From Jannaschia sp. GRR-S6-38 (GTDB lineage: Bacteria > Pseudomonadota > Alphaproteobacteria > Rhodobacterales > Rhodobacteraceae): a stretch of DNA of 64,000 bases. Both the position numbers and the translations under genes were made by a program. Every line of letters begins with the position of its first letter. Positions within the stretch are counted from its first letter, which is position 1. The notes below the pieces were generated by a model that did no database searches, had not been told where the DNA came from, and worked only from the letters and a program-made list of their open reading frames with translations. Below are positions 29,333-39,888 of the stretch, one piece after another. Where the stretch lies: the NCBI RefSeq assembly GCF_029853695.1, contig NZ_CP122537.1, positions 1,612,001 through 1,676,000 on the forward strand, read 5' to 3'.

Positions 29333-29715
29333 CAGGCGCCTCTGAAGGCCGTCACCTCGACCTCGTAGCGCATCTCGGGCTGCATCAGGCCGGCGACCAG
29401 CATCGTCGCGGCGGGGCGGATCTGCCCGAGTTCGGCCCCGAGAAGCGGCAGCAGCGCGTCGATATCGGACCGGTCGGCCACGAGGTGCTGGACCCGGACG
29501 ATATGCTTTGGGGTGAAGCCCGCCTCGGCCAGGACGGAGCGGACGGTGGCGTAGCAATTCGCGACCTGCGTCCCAAGATCGGCGGGCAGCTCCATCGTCG
29601 CGTAGTCGTAGCCGGTCACGCCCGCCATGAAACACCAGTCGCCCTGCACCACGGCGCGCGAATAGCCAATCTCCCGCTCGAAGGGCGAGCCGGTGGAGAT
29701 CAGGCGGCGCGTCAC
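29332..29715 (-). CDS. RidA (YjgF/YER057c/UK114) family protein
   Basis: RidA-family enzymes hydrolyse reactive enamine/imine intermediates, though several subgroups have other or unknown substrates. The 127-residue protein opens [20 protein letters not shown], and SRAVVQGDWCFMAGVTGYDY matches the N-terminal family segment. The active-site Arg expected near residue 105 in archetypal RidA is not clearly in the canonical IEVEAVA context (here EVEVTAFRGA at the end), so it may belong to another Rid subgroup. It overlaps rdgB as ATGA and is coupled to hemW. Confidence 0.82.
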   Translation of the reverse strand: MTRRLISTGSPFEREIGYSRAVVQGDWCFMAGVTGYDYATMELPADLGTQVANCYATVRSVLAEAGFTPKHIVRVQHLVADRSDIDALLPLLGAELGQIRPAATMLVAGLMQPEMRYEVEVTAFRGA

Positions 29716-30326
29716 GCCGGGTCCCCGAACACGGCCTGCATCTTCTTCAGGGCGCGGGCGCGGTGGCTGATAGCGTTCTTCTCGTCGGTGGGCATCTCGC
29801 CGAAGGTGCGGTCGTGGCCCTCGGGCTGGAAAATCGGGTCATAGCCATGCCCGTCCGCGCCGCGCATCGGCCAGACGATGCGGCCCTCCGCCCGGCCCTC
29901 GAACACCTCCTCGTGCCCATCGGGCCAGCGCAGGACCAGCGTGGCGCAGAACCGCGCGGTCCGGGGCTCGGGCGCGGCGCGGGCTTCCAGCTCGCGCCAG
30001 GCGCGCTCCATCGCGACGTGGAAATCGCGCCCCTGCCCCGTCTCGGCCCAATCCGCCGTGTGGACGCCGGGCGCGCCGTCCAGGCCGTCGATCTCGATCC
30101 CGGAATCGTCGGCCAGCGCGGGCAATCCGGTCGCGTCGACCGCGGCGCGCGCCTTGATGCGGGCATTGCCGACGAAGGTGGCCTCGGTCTCCTCGGGCTC
30201 GGGCAGGTCGAAATCTCGGTTCGACTTCACGGTGATGCCGTGCGGGGCGAGCAGGGCACGAAACTCCTCGAGCTTGCCGCGGTTGTGCGTCGCGATCAGG
30301 AGCGTATCGCCGTCGAACCGTCTCAC
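29712..30326 (-). CDS. rdgB: RdgB, XTP/dITP pyrophosphatase
   Basis: RdgB removes deaminated purine nucleotides (ITP, XTP, dITP) before they reach DNA or RNA. The 204-residue HAM1-family protein has [16 protein letters not shown] near the N-terminus, the [20 protein letters not shown] metal and base region, [10 protein letters not shown], and the C-terminal [10 protein letters not shown]. It is in the usual rph-rdgB order, overlapping rph by 4 bp. Confidence 0.95.
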   Translation of the reverse strand: MRRFDGDTLLIATHNRGKLEEFRALLAPHGITVKSNRDFDLPEPEETEATFVGNARIKARAAVDATGLPALADDSGIEIDGLDGAPGVHTADWAETGQGRDFHVAMERAWRELEARAAPEPRTARFCATLVLRWPDGHEEVFEGRAEGRIVWPMRGADGHGYDPIFQPEGHDRTFGEMPTDEKNAISHRARALKKMQAVFGDPA

Positions 30327-31036
30327 GCGGTGGCGGCCTTCTGTGCGGCGACCAGTTCGGCCACGCCCTTTTCGGCCAGCGCCAGAAGCTCACCGAATTC
30401 GCCCTTCGAGAAGGTCGAGCCCTCGGCCGAGGCCTGGACCTCGATCATCGAGCCGGCGCCCGTCATGACGAAATTCGCGTCGGTCCCGGCCTGGCTGTCC
30501 TCGGGGTAGTCGAGATCGAGCACGGGCTGACCGGCATAGACCCCGCAGGAGACGGCGGCGACATGGTCGGTCAGCGGGTCCGTGATCACATCGCCGGCCT
30601 TCATCAGTTTGTTGACCGCCAGGCGCAGCGCGACCCAGCCGCCGGTGATCGCGGCGCAGCGCGTGCCGCCATCGGCCTGCAGCACGTCGCAGTCGACGGT
30701 GATCTGCCGCTCGCCCAGGGCGTTGCGGTCGATCCCGGCCCGCAGGCTGCGCCCGATCAGGCGCTGGATCTCCTGCGTGCGGCCCGATTGCTTGCCGGCG
30801 GCCGCCTCGCGGCGCATCCGCGTCGTGGTGGCGCGGGGCAGCATGCCGTACTCCGCCGTCACCCAGCCCTGCCCGCCGCCGCGCAGGAAGGGCGGCACCC
30901 GTTCTTCCAGCGACGCGGTGCAGAGCACATGCGTGTCGCCGCAGCGGATCAGGCAGGAGCCTTCGGCATGGCGGGTGACGTCGGTCTCGATCGAGATATC
31001 GCGCATCTGGTCGAGCGCGCGGCCGGAAGGGCGCAT
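30323..31036 (-). CDS. rph: Rph, ribonuclease PH
   Basis: RNase PH trims tRNA 3' ends phosphorolytically. The 237-residue protein carries [20 protein letters not shown], the [17 protein letters not shown] segment, and [19 protein letters not shown], with Arg residues for phosphate binding. [20 protein letters not shown] holds the catalytic Asp pair. The C-terminal region is full length, unlike the E. coli K-12 frameshifted allele. It is divergent from hrcA across 103 bp, where no CIRCE element (TTAGCACTC-N9-GAGTGCTAA) could be found. Confidence 0.96.
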   Translation of the reverse strand: MRPSGRALDQMRDISIETDVTRHAEGSCLIRCGDTHVLCTASLEERVPPFLRGGGQGWVTAEYGMLPRATTTRMRREAAAGKQSGRTQEIQRLIGRSLRAGIDRNALGERQITVDCDVLQADGGTRCAAITGGWVALRLAVNKLMKAGDVITDPLTDHVAAVSCGVYAGQPVLDLDYPEDSQAGTDANFVMTGAGSMIEVQASAEGSTFSKGEFGELLALAEKGVAELVAAQKAATA

Positions 31037-31139
31037 GAAATACTCCTGTCTGCTGTTGCCGTGTCACATGCCCACGGCGCCGGATCCATGCAACCCCGCG
31101 ATTGACCACGGGGGGCGCGGTGCATAGATCCCGTTCGCC

Positions 31140-32204
31140 ATGACCGCGAACCCGCAAATCCTGTCGGAGTTGAACGACCGTTCCCGCGAGGTGTTCCGCC
31201 GCGTGGTCGAGGGCTATCTCGGCACGGGCGATCCGGTGGGCAGCCGCACCCTGACGCGGTCCATGTCCGAGAAGGTCTCGGCCGCGACGATCCGCAACGT
31301 GATGCAGGATCTCGAGTTCCTCGGGCTCCTGGAGGCACCGCATATCAGCGCCGGGCGCATCCCCACGCAATCGGGCCTGCGGATGTTCGTCGACGGCCTG
31401 CTCGAGGCGCAGCTGGGCGACGAGGATCGCGAGAAGATCGAAGCCAGTCTCGGCGCGTCCGAGGATGACGTGACCGCGATGATGGACCGCGTGGGCAGCG
31501 CCCTGTCGGGGATCACGCAGGGCGCGTCGCTGGTGCTGGCACCGAAGCGCGAGGCGCCGATCAAGCATATCGAGTTCGTGTCGCTCGCCGCCGACCGGGC
31601 CCTGGTGGTGCTGGTCTTCGCCGACGGCCATGTCGAGAACCGCGTCTTCACGCCGCCGCCCGGGCAGACCCCGTCCTCGATGCGCGAGGCGGCGAACCTG
31701 CTCAACGCGATCATCGAGGGGCGGACGATCTCGGACCTGTCGAACCTGATGGCCGAGGAGGTCAGCGCCCGGCGGCAGGAGATCGACGCGCTGGCCCATG
31801 ACCTGATCGAGAAGGGCCTCGCCGCCTGGGAGAACGAGGGCGAGCGGTCGGAGCGGCTGATCGTGCGCGGACGCTCCAACCTGCTCGGCGAAGGCGCCGA
31901 CGCCGCCTCGCTGGAGCGTATCCGCAGCCTCTTCGACGACCTGGAGCGCAAGCGCGACATCGCCGATTTCCTGAGCTTGACCGAGGAGGGCGAGGGCGTC
32001 CGCATCTTCATCGGCTCGGAGAACAAGTTGTTCTCACTTTCCGGTTCATCTCTGGTGGTTTCTCCCTATATGAACGCGGATCGAAAAATCGTGGGCGCGG
32101 TCGGCGTGATCGGCCCCACCCGTCTCAATTACGGGCGAATCGTCCCCATCGTGGACTACACTGCTCAACTGGTCGGACGGATGCTGTCCGGCCCGAAACG
32201 ATAG
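31140..32204 (+). CDS. hrcA: HrcA, heat-inducible transcription repressor
   Basis: HrcA represses groESL-type chaperone genes by binding CIRCE and is tuned by GroEL. The 354-residue protein has the winged-helix region ELNDRSREVFRRVVEGYLGTG through KVSAATIRNVMQDLE, the LEAPHISAGRIPTQSGLR joint, and the inserted and GAF-like dimerisation domains to the end (VIGPTRLNYGRIVPIVDYTA). It precedes grpE by 9 bp, the common hrcA-grpE pair. Its target operons are not in this window. Confidence 0.95.
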   Translation: MTANPQILSELNDRSREVFRRVVEGYLGTGDPVGSRTLTRSMSEKVSAATIRNVMQDLEFLGLLEAPHISAGRIPTQSGLRMFVDGLLEAQLGDEDREKIEASLGASEDDVTAMMDRVGSALSGITQGASLVLAPKREAPIKHIEFVSLAADRALVVLVFADGHVENRVFTPPPGQTPSSMREAANLLNAIIEGRTISDLSNLMAEEVSARRQEIDALAHDLIEKGLAAWENEGERSERLIVRGRSNLLGEGADAASLERIRSLFDDLERKRDIADFLSLTEEGEGVRIFIGSENKLFSLSGSSLVVSPYMNADRKIVGAVGVIGPTRLNYGRIVPIVDYTAQLVGRMLSGPKR

Positions 32205-32213
32205 AGGATCCGA

Positions 32214-32783
32214 ATGGCAGAGCCGAAGGAAAACCCGTTCCTCGACGACCCGGAGGCCGAGGAGGAGGAATTCGACCTCGACGCCGCGATGGACGAGGAC
32301 CCGGAGGACTCCGCGAAGTCGGGCCGCGCCGCCATGGAAGCCGTCATCGCCGAGCGCGACGAGATGCGCGATCGCCTGATGCGCGCGCTGGCCGAGGCCG
32401 AGAACGTCCGCAAGCGCGCCGCCCGCGACCGGTCGGAAGCCGAGCAATACGGCGGCTCCAAGCTCGCCCGCGACCTGCTGCCGGTCTATGACAACCTGCG
32501 CCGCGCGCTGGACGCGGCGGGCGACGCGAATGACGGCGTGGTCGAGGGCATCAAGCTGACCCTCAAGGAGCTGCTGAAGGTCTTCAACAAGCACGGCATC
32601 ACCATGGTCGCGCCCGAGATCGGCGACCGGTTCGATCCGCAGCACCACGAGGCCATGTTCGAGGCGCCCCTGCCCGACACCAAGGCCGGCGACATCATCC
32701 AGGTCGCGGCCGAAGGCTTCCTGCTGCATGATCGCCTGCTGCGCCCCGCGCAGGTCGGCGTGTCAAGCACGCCCGCCGGCTAG
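32214..32783 (+). CDS. grpE: GrpE, nucleotide-exchange factor for DnaK
   Basis: GrpE releases ADP from DnaK and acts as a thermosensor. The 189-residue protein has an acidic unstructured N-terminus (residues 1-35), and a long coiled-coil helix (AERDEMRDRLMRALAEAENV onward). The beta domain contains GDRFDPQHHEAMFEAPLP. It shares a transcript with hrcA. Its last 21 bp overlap the 3' end of the convergent mutS. Confidence 0.95.
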   Translation: MAEPKENPFLDDPEAEEEEFDLDAAMDEDPEDSAKSGRAAMEAVIAERDEMRDRLMRALAEAENVRKRAARDRSEAEQYGGSKLARDLLPVYDNLRRALDAAGDANDGVVEGIKLTLKELLKVFNKHGITMVAPEIGDRFDPQHHEAMFEAPLPDTKAGDIIQVAAEGFLLHDRLLRPAQVGVSSTPAG

Positions 32784-35372
32784 GCCTTTCAGCTCGTAGA
32801 GCAGGTCCAGCGCCTCGCGCGGGGTCAGCTCGTCGGGAAGAACCTCGCGCAGCCGGTCCTCGGCTGCGCTTTTCGTTTGCGGGGCGGGTGCCGGTGCCGG
32901 CGCGGCGCGGAAGAGCGGCAGGTCGTCGATCATCGCGCGGGCCTTGCCCCCGCCCTCGCGCTCGCCCTTCTCAAGCGCGTCGAGGACGGCGCGGGCCCGC
33001 TCGACCACGGCCGGGGGCAGGCCCGCGAGCTTGGCCACCTGCACCCCGTAGCTGCGGTCGGCGGCCCCGTCGCGGACCTCGTGCAGGAAGATCACCTCGC
33101 CCTCCCATTCGCGCACGGCGACGGTGGCGTTCTCGACCCCGTCGAGCTTGGCGGCGAGCGCCGTCATCTCGTGGTAATGCGTGGCGAAGAGCGCGCGGCA
33201 GCGGTTGACGTCGTGCAGATGCTCGAGCGTCGCCCAGGCGATGGACAGCCCGTCATAGGTGGCCGTGCCGCGCCCGATCTCGTCGAGGATCACCAGCGCG
33301 CGGTCATCGGCCTGGTTCAGGATCGCGGCCGTCTCGACCATCTCGACCATGAAGGTCGAGCGCCCGCGGGCCAGGTCGTCCGAGGCCCCCACCCGGCTGA
33401 AGAGCTGGCTGACCACGCCGATATGCGCGGCCTCGGCCGGGACGAAGGCGCCCATCTGAGCCAGCACGGCGATCAGCGCATTCTGTCGCAGCCATGTCGA
33501 TTTGCCCGCCATGTTCGGCCCGGTCAGAAGCCGGATTGCGGCGCCGTCCTCGGCCGTAAGCGCGGTATCGTTGGCCACGAAGGGCGCGCCGTCGCGCTTG
33601 AGCGCGCGTTCGACCACCGGGTGTCGCCCGGCGCGGACGGCGAAGGCGCGGCTCTCATCGACCTGCGGGCGGCACCAATCCTCGGCCCGGGCGAGGTCGG
33701 CGAGCGCTGTAATCACATCCAGCTCCGCCAGCGCCCGGGCTGCGGCGAAGACCGGATCGGCGGCGTCGAGCACGGCCTGGCGCAGCGCCGCGAAGATCCG
33801 GGTCTCGATCTCCTGCGCGCGGGCGCCGGCATTGAGGATCTTCGTCTCCAGCTCCGACAGCTCGACCGTGGTGAAGCGGACCTGGTTCGCGGTGGTCTGG
33901 CGGTGGATGAAGGCGGCGTCGGCGCGCATCTTCTCGGCATGGGTCGCGGTGGTTTCGACGAAATAGCCCAGCACGTTGTTGTGCTTCACCTTCAGCGAGG
34001 CGATGCCGGTGGCTGCAACGTAGTCGGCCTGCAGCCGGGCGATGACGCCGCGGCCCTCGTCGCGCAGCGCGCGCGCCTCGTCGAGCTCGGCATCGAAGCC
34101 CGCGGCGATGGCGCCGCCGTCGCGCAGCATCACGGGCGGTTCGGCGACCAGCGCCTGTTCCAGCCGTTCGCTCAGCGCTTCCTCGCCCGCGAGCGCGGCG
34201 ACGTCGAGCGGTAGATCCGTCTCGAACACGGCGGAAAAGACGCTTTGCCCGGCCGCCAGCCCGTCCCGGATCGCCGCCAGGTCGCGCGGTCCGCCGCGGT
34301 CGAGCGACAGGCGCGACAGGGCCCGGTCCATGTCGGGGGCGCGGCGCAGCATGTCGCGGAGCTGCTGGGCCAGCGCATCGTTGCGCACGGCCCAGTCGAC
34401 CGCGTCGAGCCGGGCGCGGATCGTCTCGACATGCGCCGACGGCGCGGCGACGCGCCGTTCCAGGAGCCGCGCGCCGCCGGCGGTCACGGTCCGGTCGATC
34501 GCCCAGAGGAGCGAGCCGTCGCGCCCGCCCCCGGCCCCGCGGGTCAGCTCGAGATTGCGCCGCGTGGCCGCGTCGATCGCCATCATCGCGCCCGCCGCCT
34601 CGCGCCGGGGCGGGCGCAGGAGCGGCAGCCGGCCGCGCTGGGTGATCTCGACATATTCGATCAGGGCGCCCATCGCGCCGAGCTCGGCGCGCGAGAACTG
34701 CCCGAAGCTGTCGAGCGATTTCACCTTGAATAGAGCCTTCAGGCGGGTTTCGGCCCCGGCGCTGTCGAAGGCGCTGCGGCCCAGCGGCGTCACCGAGGCG
34801 CCCTGCTCCTCGGCCACGGTTGCGCCTTCCGCGCCCTCGCCCAGGATCAGCTCGGCCACGCCGAGCCGCGCCAGGTCGGGCCCCAACCGGACGCGCGGAC
34901 AGGCGGCGACGTGGAACGCGCCGGTCGAGATATCGGCCCAGGCCAGCGCCCCCTCGCCCCGCACCTCGTGGAAGGCCGCGAGGTAGTTATGCGCCCGCGC
35001 CTCCAGCAGCGTGTCCTCGGTCAGCGTGCCGGGCGTCACCAGCCGGACGATCCCGCGCTTCACCACCGATTTCGAGCCGCGCTTCTTCGCCTCCTCGGGG
35101 CTTTCCAGCTGTTCGCAGACCGCGACGCGGAAGCCCTTGCGGATCAGCGTCATCAGGTAGTTCTCGGCGGAATGGACCGGCACGCCGCACATGGCGATAT
35201 CCTCGCCCAGATGCTTGCCGCGCTTGGTCAGTGCGATGTCCAGCGCCGCCGACGCCGCCACCGCGTCGTCGAAGAACAGCTCGTAGAAATCGCCCATCCG
35301 GTAGAACAGGAGGGCGTCCGGCGCTTCCGCCTTGATCTCGAGATACTGGGCCATCATCGGCGTGACGGACAT
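32763..35372 (-). CDS. mutS: MutS, DNA mismatch repair protein
   Basis: MutS recognises mismatches and recruits MutL. The ATG at 35372 (MSVTPMMAQYLEIKAEAPDA) gives 869 residues. The mismatch-contact motif follows as FYRMGDFYELFFDD, with the Phe and Glu of the FxE wedge. The C-terminal ATPase has Walker A GPNMAGKSTW near residue 620 and LDEIGRGTATYDGLSIAWA. An earlier in-frame ATG at 35474 adds a 34-residue stretch without family similarity. The gene is 79 bp from the divergent maeB. Confidence 0.96.
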   Translation of the reverse strand: MSVTPMMAQYLEIKAEAPDALLFYRMGDFYELFFDDAVAASAALDIALTKRGKHLGEDIAMCGVPVHSAENYLMTLIRKGFRVAVCEQLESPEEAKKRGSKSVVKRGIVRLVTPGTLTEDTLLEARAHNYLAAFHEVRGEGALAWADISTGAFHVAACPRVRLGPDLARLGVAELILGEGAEGATVAEEQGASVTPLGRSAFDSAGAETRLKALFKVKSLDSFGQFSRAELGAMGALIEYVEITQRGRLPLLRPPRREAAGAMMAIDAATRRNLELTRGAGGGRDGSLLWAIDRTVTAGGARLLERRVAAPSAHVETIRARLDAVDWAVRNDALAQQLRDMLRRAPDMDRALSRLSLDRGGPRDLAAIRDGLAAGQSVFSAVFETDLPLDVAALAGEEALSERLEQALVAEPPVMLRDGGAIAAGFDAELDEARALRDEGRGVIARLQADYVAATGIASLKVKHNNVLGYFVETTATHAEKMRADAAFIHRQTTANQVRFTTVELSELETKILNAGARAQEIETRIFAALRQAVLDAADPVFAAARALAELDVITALADLARAEDWCRPQVDESRAFAVRAGRHPVVERALKRDGAPFVANDTALTAEDGAAIRLLTGPNMAGKSTWLRQNALIAVLAQMGAFVPAEAAHIGVVSQLFSRVGASDDLARGRSTFMVEMVETAAILNQADDRALVILDEIGRGTATYDGLSIAWATLEHLHDVNRCRALFATHYHEMTALAAKLDGVENATVAVREWEGEVIFLHEVRDGAADRSYGVQVAKLAGLPPAVVERARAVLDALEKGEREGGGKARAMIDDLPLFRAAPAPAPAPQTKSAAEDRLREVLPDELTPREALDLLYELKGLAGGRA

Positions 35373-35451
35373 GGCTTCCCCCCTTCGCGGCGGCGACCCT
35401 ACCGCCCACCGGAACCCTCCGCTACCGTGAAGCGAAACCGGGGAGGACCGC

Positions 35452-37713
35452 ATGGCCGGACGCACCAAGATCACGCGCGAAGAGGCGCTCGCCTACCATC
35501 TGGAGCCGCGGCCCGGGAAGCTGGATATCAGCGCCTCGACCGCGATGGCGACGCAGCGCGATCTGAGCCTGGCCTATTCCCCCGGCGTGGCCGTGCCCTG
35601 CGAGGCGATCGCCGCCGATCCCGCCACCGCCTACGACTACACGACCAAGGGGAACCTCGTGGCCGTGATCTCGAACGGGACGGCGGTGCTGGGGCTCGGC
35701 AACCTTGGCGCGCTGGCCTCCAAGCCGGTGATGGAAGGCAAGGCGGTGCTGTTCAAGCGCTTCGCCGACGTCAACTCGATCGATATCGAGCTCGACACCG
35801 AGGAGGTCGACGAATTCGTCGCCGCGGTGAAGCTGATGGGTCCGAGCTTCGGCGGCATCAACCTCGAGGACATCAAGGCGCCCGAATGCTTCATGATCGA
35901 GAGCCGCCTGAAGGAGGAGATGGACATCCCCGTCTTCCACGACGACCAGCACGGCACGGCGGTGATCTGTGCGGCCGGTCTGATCAACGCGCTGCACCTG
36001 TCGGGCAAGAAAATCGAGGATGTGAAGATCGTGCTTAACGGCGCGGGCGCGGCGGGGATCGCCTGTATCGAGCTGCTGAAGTCGATGGGCGCGCGGCACG
36101 AGAACTGCATCGCCTGCGACACCAAGGGCGTGATCTACCAAGGCCGCACCGAGGGCATGAACCAGTGGAAATCGGCCCATGCGGTCAAGTCCGACCTGCG
36201 CACGCTGGAAGAGGCGATGGCCGGGGCGGACGTGTTCCTGGGCGTGTCGGCCAAGGGCGCGGTCACCCAGGCCATGGTCGAGAGCATGGCCGAGGATCCG
36301 GTGATCTTCGCGATGGCCAACCCCGACCCCGAGATCACGCCAGAGGAAGCGCATGAGATCCGGCCGGATGCGATCGTGGCGACGGGACGCTCGGATTATC
36401 CCAACCAGGTTAACAACGTGCTGGGCTTTCCCTATCTTTTCCGCGGCGCGCTCGACATCCATGCCCGCGCCATCAACGACGAGATGAAGATCGCCTGCGC
36501 CGAGGCGCTGGCCGAGCTGGCGCGCGCCGACGTGCCCGACGAGGTGGCGATGGCCTATGGTCGCAAGCTGAGCTTCGGGCGCGACTACATCATCCCGACG
36601 CCCTTCGACCCGCGCCTGATCCACGTCATCCCGCCCGCCGTGGCGCGCGCCGGCATGGATACCGGCGTGGCGCGGCGGCCAATCCTCGACATGGACGCCT
36701 ATACCCACGCCCTGGCCGCGCGGATGGATCCCACGGCCAGCATCGTGCAGGGGATCAGCGCGCGGGCCCGGCAGGCCCAGGCGCGGATGATCTTCGCCGA
36801 GGGCGACGACCCCCGCGTGCTGCGCGCGGCGGTCGCCTATCAGCGCTCGGGCTATGGCCGCGCGCTGGTCGTCGGGCGGGCCGAGGACGTGAAGGCCAAG
36901 CTCGACGCCGCAGGCCTCGCCGATGCCTCGCGCGAGCTGGAGGTGGTGAACGCCGCCAACACGCTGCATCTCGAGACCTACAAGACCTTCCTCTACCAGC
37001 GGCTGCAGCGCGAGGGGTTCGACCGGCAGGACGTGCACCGCCTGGCCAGCCGCGACCGGCATGTCTTCGCCGCGCTGATGCTGGCGCATGAGCATGGCGA
37101 CGGGCTGGTGACCGGCGCGACGCGCAAATCGGCCCATGCGATGCGGCTGCTCGACCATGTCTTTCCGATCCACGGCAACCCGGAGGCCGTCGGCATCACC
37201 GCGCTGCTGCATCGCGGGCGGATCGTCCTGATCGGCGACACGCTGGTCCATGAATGGCCCGACGAGGAGGGGCTGGCGACCATCGCGCAGGCCGGCGCGC
37301 GCGTCGCCCGCGCCATGGGACTGGAGCCGCGGGTGGCCTTCGTTAGCTTCTCGACCTTCGGCTACCCGGTCTCCGAGCGTGCCGAGAAGATGCATCACGC
37401 CCCCGCGGTGCTGGAGGCGCGGGGCGCGGATTTCGAGTTCGAGGGCGAGATGACCGTCGACGTCGCGCTGAACCCGGAGGTGGCGGCGAACTACCCGTTC
37501 TCGCGCCTGACCGGGCCGGCCAACGTGCTGGTGGTGCCGGCGCGGCACTCGGCCAGCATCTCGGTCAAGCTGATGCAGGAGATGGCGGGCGCCACGGTGA
37601 TCGGCCCGATCCTGACCGGGCTGGACCAGCCGATCCAGATCGCCTCCACCGGATCGACGGCGAGTGATATCCTCAACATGGCGCTGCTCGCGGCCTGCCG
37701 CGTGGGGAACTGA
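35452..37713 (+). CDS. maeB: MaeB-type NADP-dependent malic enzyme with phosphotransacetylase-like domain
   Basis: The enzyme decarboxylates malate to pyruvate with NADP+. The 753-residue protein is the long hybrid form. The malic domain occupies residues 1 to about 430 (AYSPGVAVPCEAI, the metal-binding MIESRLKEEMDIPVFHDDQHG, and VLNGAGAAGIACIELL for cofactor). A C-terminal domain from about 435 resembles phosphate acetyltransferase (RMIFAEGDDPRVLRAAVAYQ, and NPEVAANYPFSRLTGPANVL). In such hybrids the PTA part is generally regulatory, binding acetyl-CoA, rather than catalytic. AGGACCGC precedes the ATG. Confidence 0.94.
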   Translation: MAGRTKITREEALAYHLEPRPGKLDISASTAMATQRDLSLAYSPGVAVPCEAIAADPATAYDYTTKGNLVAVISNGTAVLGLGNLGALASKPVMEGKAVLFKRFADVNSIDIELDTEEVDEFVAAVKLMGPSFGGINLEDIKAPECFMIESRLKEEMDIPVFHDDQHGTAVICAAGLINALHLSGKKIEDVKIVLNGAGAAGIACIELLKSMGARHENCIACDTKGVIYQGRTEGMNQWKSAHAVKSDLRTLEEAMAGADVFLGVSAKGAVTQAMVESMAEDPVIFAMANPDPEITPEEAHEIRPDAIVATGRSDYPNQVNNVLGFPYLFRGALDIHARAINDEMKIACAEALAELARADVPDEVAMAYGRKLSFGRDYIIPTPFDPRLIHVIPPAVARAGMDTGVARRPILDMDAYTHALAARMDPTASIVQGISARARQAQARMIFAEGDDPRVLRAAVAYQRSGYGRALVVGRAEDVKAKLDAAGLADASRELEVVNAANTLHLETYKTFLYQRLQREGFDRQDVHRLASRDRHVFAALMLAHEHGDGLVTGATRKSAHAMRLLDHVFPIHGNPEAVGITALLHRGRIVLIGDTLVHEWPDEEGLATIAQAGARVARAMGLEPRVAFVSFSTFGYPVSERAEKMHHAPAVLEARGADFEFEGEMTVDVALNPEVAANYPFSRLTGPANVLVVPARHSASISVKLMQEMAGATVIGPILTGLDQPIQIASTGSTASDILNMALLAACRVGN

Positions 37714-37737
37714 GCGCGGTGCGAAGCGGGTCGGGCT

Positions 37738-38706
37738 TCAGGCCGCGGCGACCCGGCCCATCAGGTCGCGCAAGTCGCCGAAATAGCCGCCGGAGCGGGC
37801 CGGCCGGGTCGGGTCGGATGTGATCACGAGGGCCGTGTCGATGCGCGGCATCACCGCCATCACCTGCCCGCCATAGCCGCGCGCGTAGTGGACGGGCGTG
37901 CCCCCGAGCCGCGTCAGGAACCAGCCGTAGCCATAGCCATCGCCCGACCAGGGCGAGCGGGCGCGGGGCTGCCAGGCGCGGTCGAACCAGGCGGGGTCGA
38001 TCACCTGCCGGCCCTGCCATTCGCCCCGGTTTAGGCACATGCGCGCGACCCGGCCCAGGTCGCGCGGGCTGAGCGCCATGTCGTTCCCGCCGAGATAGTT
38101 GCCCTGCGGATCGGCGACCCAGGGCGCGAAGTCGATCCCGAGCGGGGCGCCCAGCCAGCGGCGCGCCAGCGTCAGAAGGTCGGCCTCGGCCGCGCGCGAC
38201 AGCGCGGCGCCCAGCAGGTGGGTCGCGCCGGTCGAGTAGATGAAGCGCCCGCCCGGCTCGGATTCGAGCGGCTGGTTCAGGACGTATTCCACCCAGTTCG
38301 GGCTGGAGACCCAGGCACCGTAATTCGGGCCCGAGGTGCTCGCCAGCCCGCCGCGGAGCGACAGGAGGTCGGCCACGGTGATGGCGTCGCGCGCATCGCC
38401 GGCCGGCCCGCGACCGAGGAGCGGGAGCACGCGGTCCTCGACCGACAGCAGTTCGCGCTGGGCGGCGATCCCGACGAGGAGCGACAGAAGCGTCTTGGAG
38501 ACGGATTTCACATTGGCCACGCGGTCCAGCCCGGGGCCGCCGAAGCGTTCGGCCAGCACCTCGGTGCCGCCGCGCCAGACGATCAGGCTGTGAAGCTGGT
38601 CGAGGGCCGCCGCGCTGTCGCGCAGCTCCGGCAGGGTCTGCGCCCGCAGGATCGCGGGGCAGGCCAGCGCCGCGCCGAGGCATCCCAGCGCGGCGCGGCG
38701 TCTCAT
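37738..38706 (-). CDS. exported serine hydrolase, class C beta-lactamase fold
   Basis: The 322-residue protein opens with a signal sequence ([20 protein letters not shown], likely cut after RA) and then shows the penicillin-binding/class C hydrolase layout. The nucleophile motif is SVSK at residues 68-71. YST in [15 protein letters not shown] stands at the YxN position, and HYARGYGGQ is a late motif in place of KTG. Members include esterases, amidases and regulators, and true beta-lactamase activity should not be assumed. Its ATG overlaps the dnaJ stop (ATGA), so it may be expressed with dnaK-dnaJ. Confidence 0.82.
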   Translation of the reverse strand: MRRRAALGCLGAALACPAILRAQTLPELRDSAAALDQLHSLIVWRGGTEVLAERFGGPGLDRVANVKSVSKTLLSLLVGIAAQRELLSVEDRVLPLLGRGPAGDARDAITVADLLSLRGGLASTSGPNYGAWVSSPNWVEYVLNQPLESEPGGRFIYSTGATHLLGAALSRAAEADLLTLARRWLGAPLGIDFAPWVADPQGNYLGGNDMALSPRDLGRVARMCLNRGEWQGRQVIDPAWFDRAWQPRARSPWSGDGYGYGWFLTRLGGTPVHYARGYGGQVMAVMPRIDTALVITSDPTRPARSGGYFGDLRDLMGRVAAA

Positions 38707-39872
38707 TGCGTCATGCCGTCCCAGAAGCCCTTCACCTTGCGGAAGAAGCTGTCGCCCTGGGGATTGTTGTCGGCGTCGATCTTCTCGAACTCGCGCAGAA
38801 GCTCGCGCTGCTTGGTGGTCAGGTTCACCGGCGTCTCGATGGCGAGCTCGATGAACATGTCGCCGCGCGCGCCGCCGCGCAGCGCGGGCATACCCTTGCC
38901 GCGCAGGCGCATCTGGCGGCCGGTCTGCGAGCCGGCGGGCACCTTCACGCGGCTGCGGCCGCCCTCGATGGTGGGCACCTCGACCTCGCCGCCCAGCGCG
39001 GCCGCGGTCATCGCCACGGGAACCTGGCAATAGAGGTTTACGCCGTCGCGCTGGAAGATCGGGTGATCGGAGACCTCGATGAAGATGTAGAGATCGCCCG
39101 TCGGCCCGCCGCGCAGACCCGCCTCGCCCTCGCCCGAGAGCCGGATGCGGGTGCCGGTCTCGACGCCCGCGGGGATGTTGACGGAGAGCTGGCGCTCCTT
39201 CTCGACCCGGCCGACGCCGCCGCAGACATTGCAGGGGTTCTTGATGATCTGGCCCGCGCCCGAGCAGGTCGGGCAGGTGCGTTCGACCGTGAAGAAGCCC
39301 TGCTGCGCGCGCACCTTGCCCATGCCCGAGCAGGTCGGGCAGGTGGCGGGTTCGCTCGCGCCCTCGGTGCCCTTGCCCTCGCAGGTGCTGCAGGTCACGG
39401 CGGTCGGGACGGTGATCGTCTTCTGCTCGCCGGCGAAGGCCTCTTCGAGCGTGACGCGCATGTTGTAGCGCAGGTCCGAGCCGCGCGTGGCGCGCGTGCG
39501 CCCGCCGCCCCGGCCCGGGCCGCCCTGCCCGCCCATGAAATCGCCGAACAGGTCCTCGAACACGTCCGAGAAGGCCGACGCGAAATCGCCCTGCCCCGGC
39601 CCGCCGGCGCCGCCCGGACGGCGCGGACCGCCGCCGCCCATTCCGCCCTCGAAGGCGGCATGGCCGAAGCGGTCATAGGCGGCCTTCTTCTCGGCATCCT
39701 TCAGGACGTCATAGGCCTCGTTCGCTTCCTTGAACTGCGCCTCGGCATTCGGGTTGTCGGAATTGCGGTCGGGATGCAGCTCCTTCGCCTTACGGCGGTA
39801 GGCCTTCTTGATCTCGTCGGCGCTGGCGCCCTTCGAGACACCGAGCGTCTCGTAGTAGTCACGTTTCGCCAT
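38703..39872 (-). CDS. dnaJ: DnaJ, Hsp40 co-chaperone
   Basis: DnaJ delivers substrates to DnaK and stimulates its ATPase. The 389-residue protein ([14 protein letters not shown]; another ATG lies one codon upstream) has the J domain with HPD at 33-35, and a Gly/Phe-rich linker ([18 protein letters not shown]). Four zinc-binding CxxCxGxG repeats follow ([32 protein letters not shown]), then the client-binding C-terminal domains. It lies 73 bp after dnaK behind a strong hairpin. Confidence 0.96.
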   Translation of the reverse strand: MAKRDYYETLGVSKGASADEIKKAYRRKAKELHPDRNSDNPNAEAQFKEANEAYDVLKDAEKKAAYDRFGHAAFEGGMGGGGPRRPGGAGGPGQGDFASAFSDVFEDLFGDFMGGQGGPGRGGGRTRATRGSDLRYNMRVTLEEAFAGEQKTITVPTAVTCSTCEGKGTEGASEPATCPTCSGMGKVRAQQGFFTVERTCPTCSGAGQIIKNPCNVCGGVGRVEKERQLSVNIPAGVETGTRIRLSGEGEAGLRGGPTGDLYIFIEVSDHPIFQRDGVNLYCQVPVAMTAAALGGEVEVPTIEGGRSRVKVPAGSQTGRQMRLRGKGMPALRGGARGDMFIELAIETPVNLTTKQRELLREFEKIDADNNPQGDSFFRKVKGFWDGMTQ

Positions 39873-39888
39873 CATTCATTCTCCAACG

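Noticed and set aside
31037..31139. Possible CIRCE element upstream of hrcA
   Set aside because: No TTAGCACTC-N9-GAGTGCTAA-like inverted repeat could be found in this gap.
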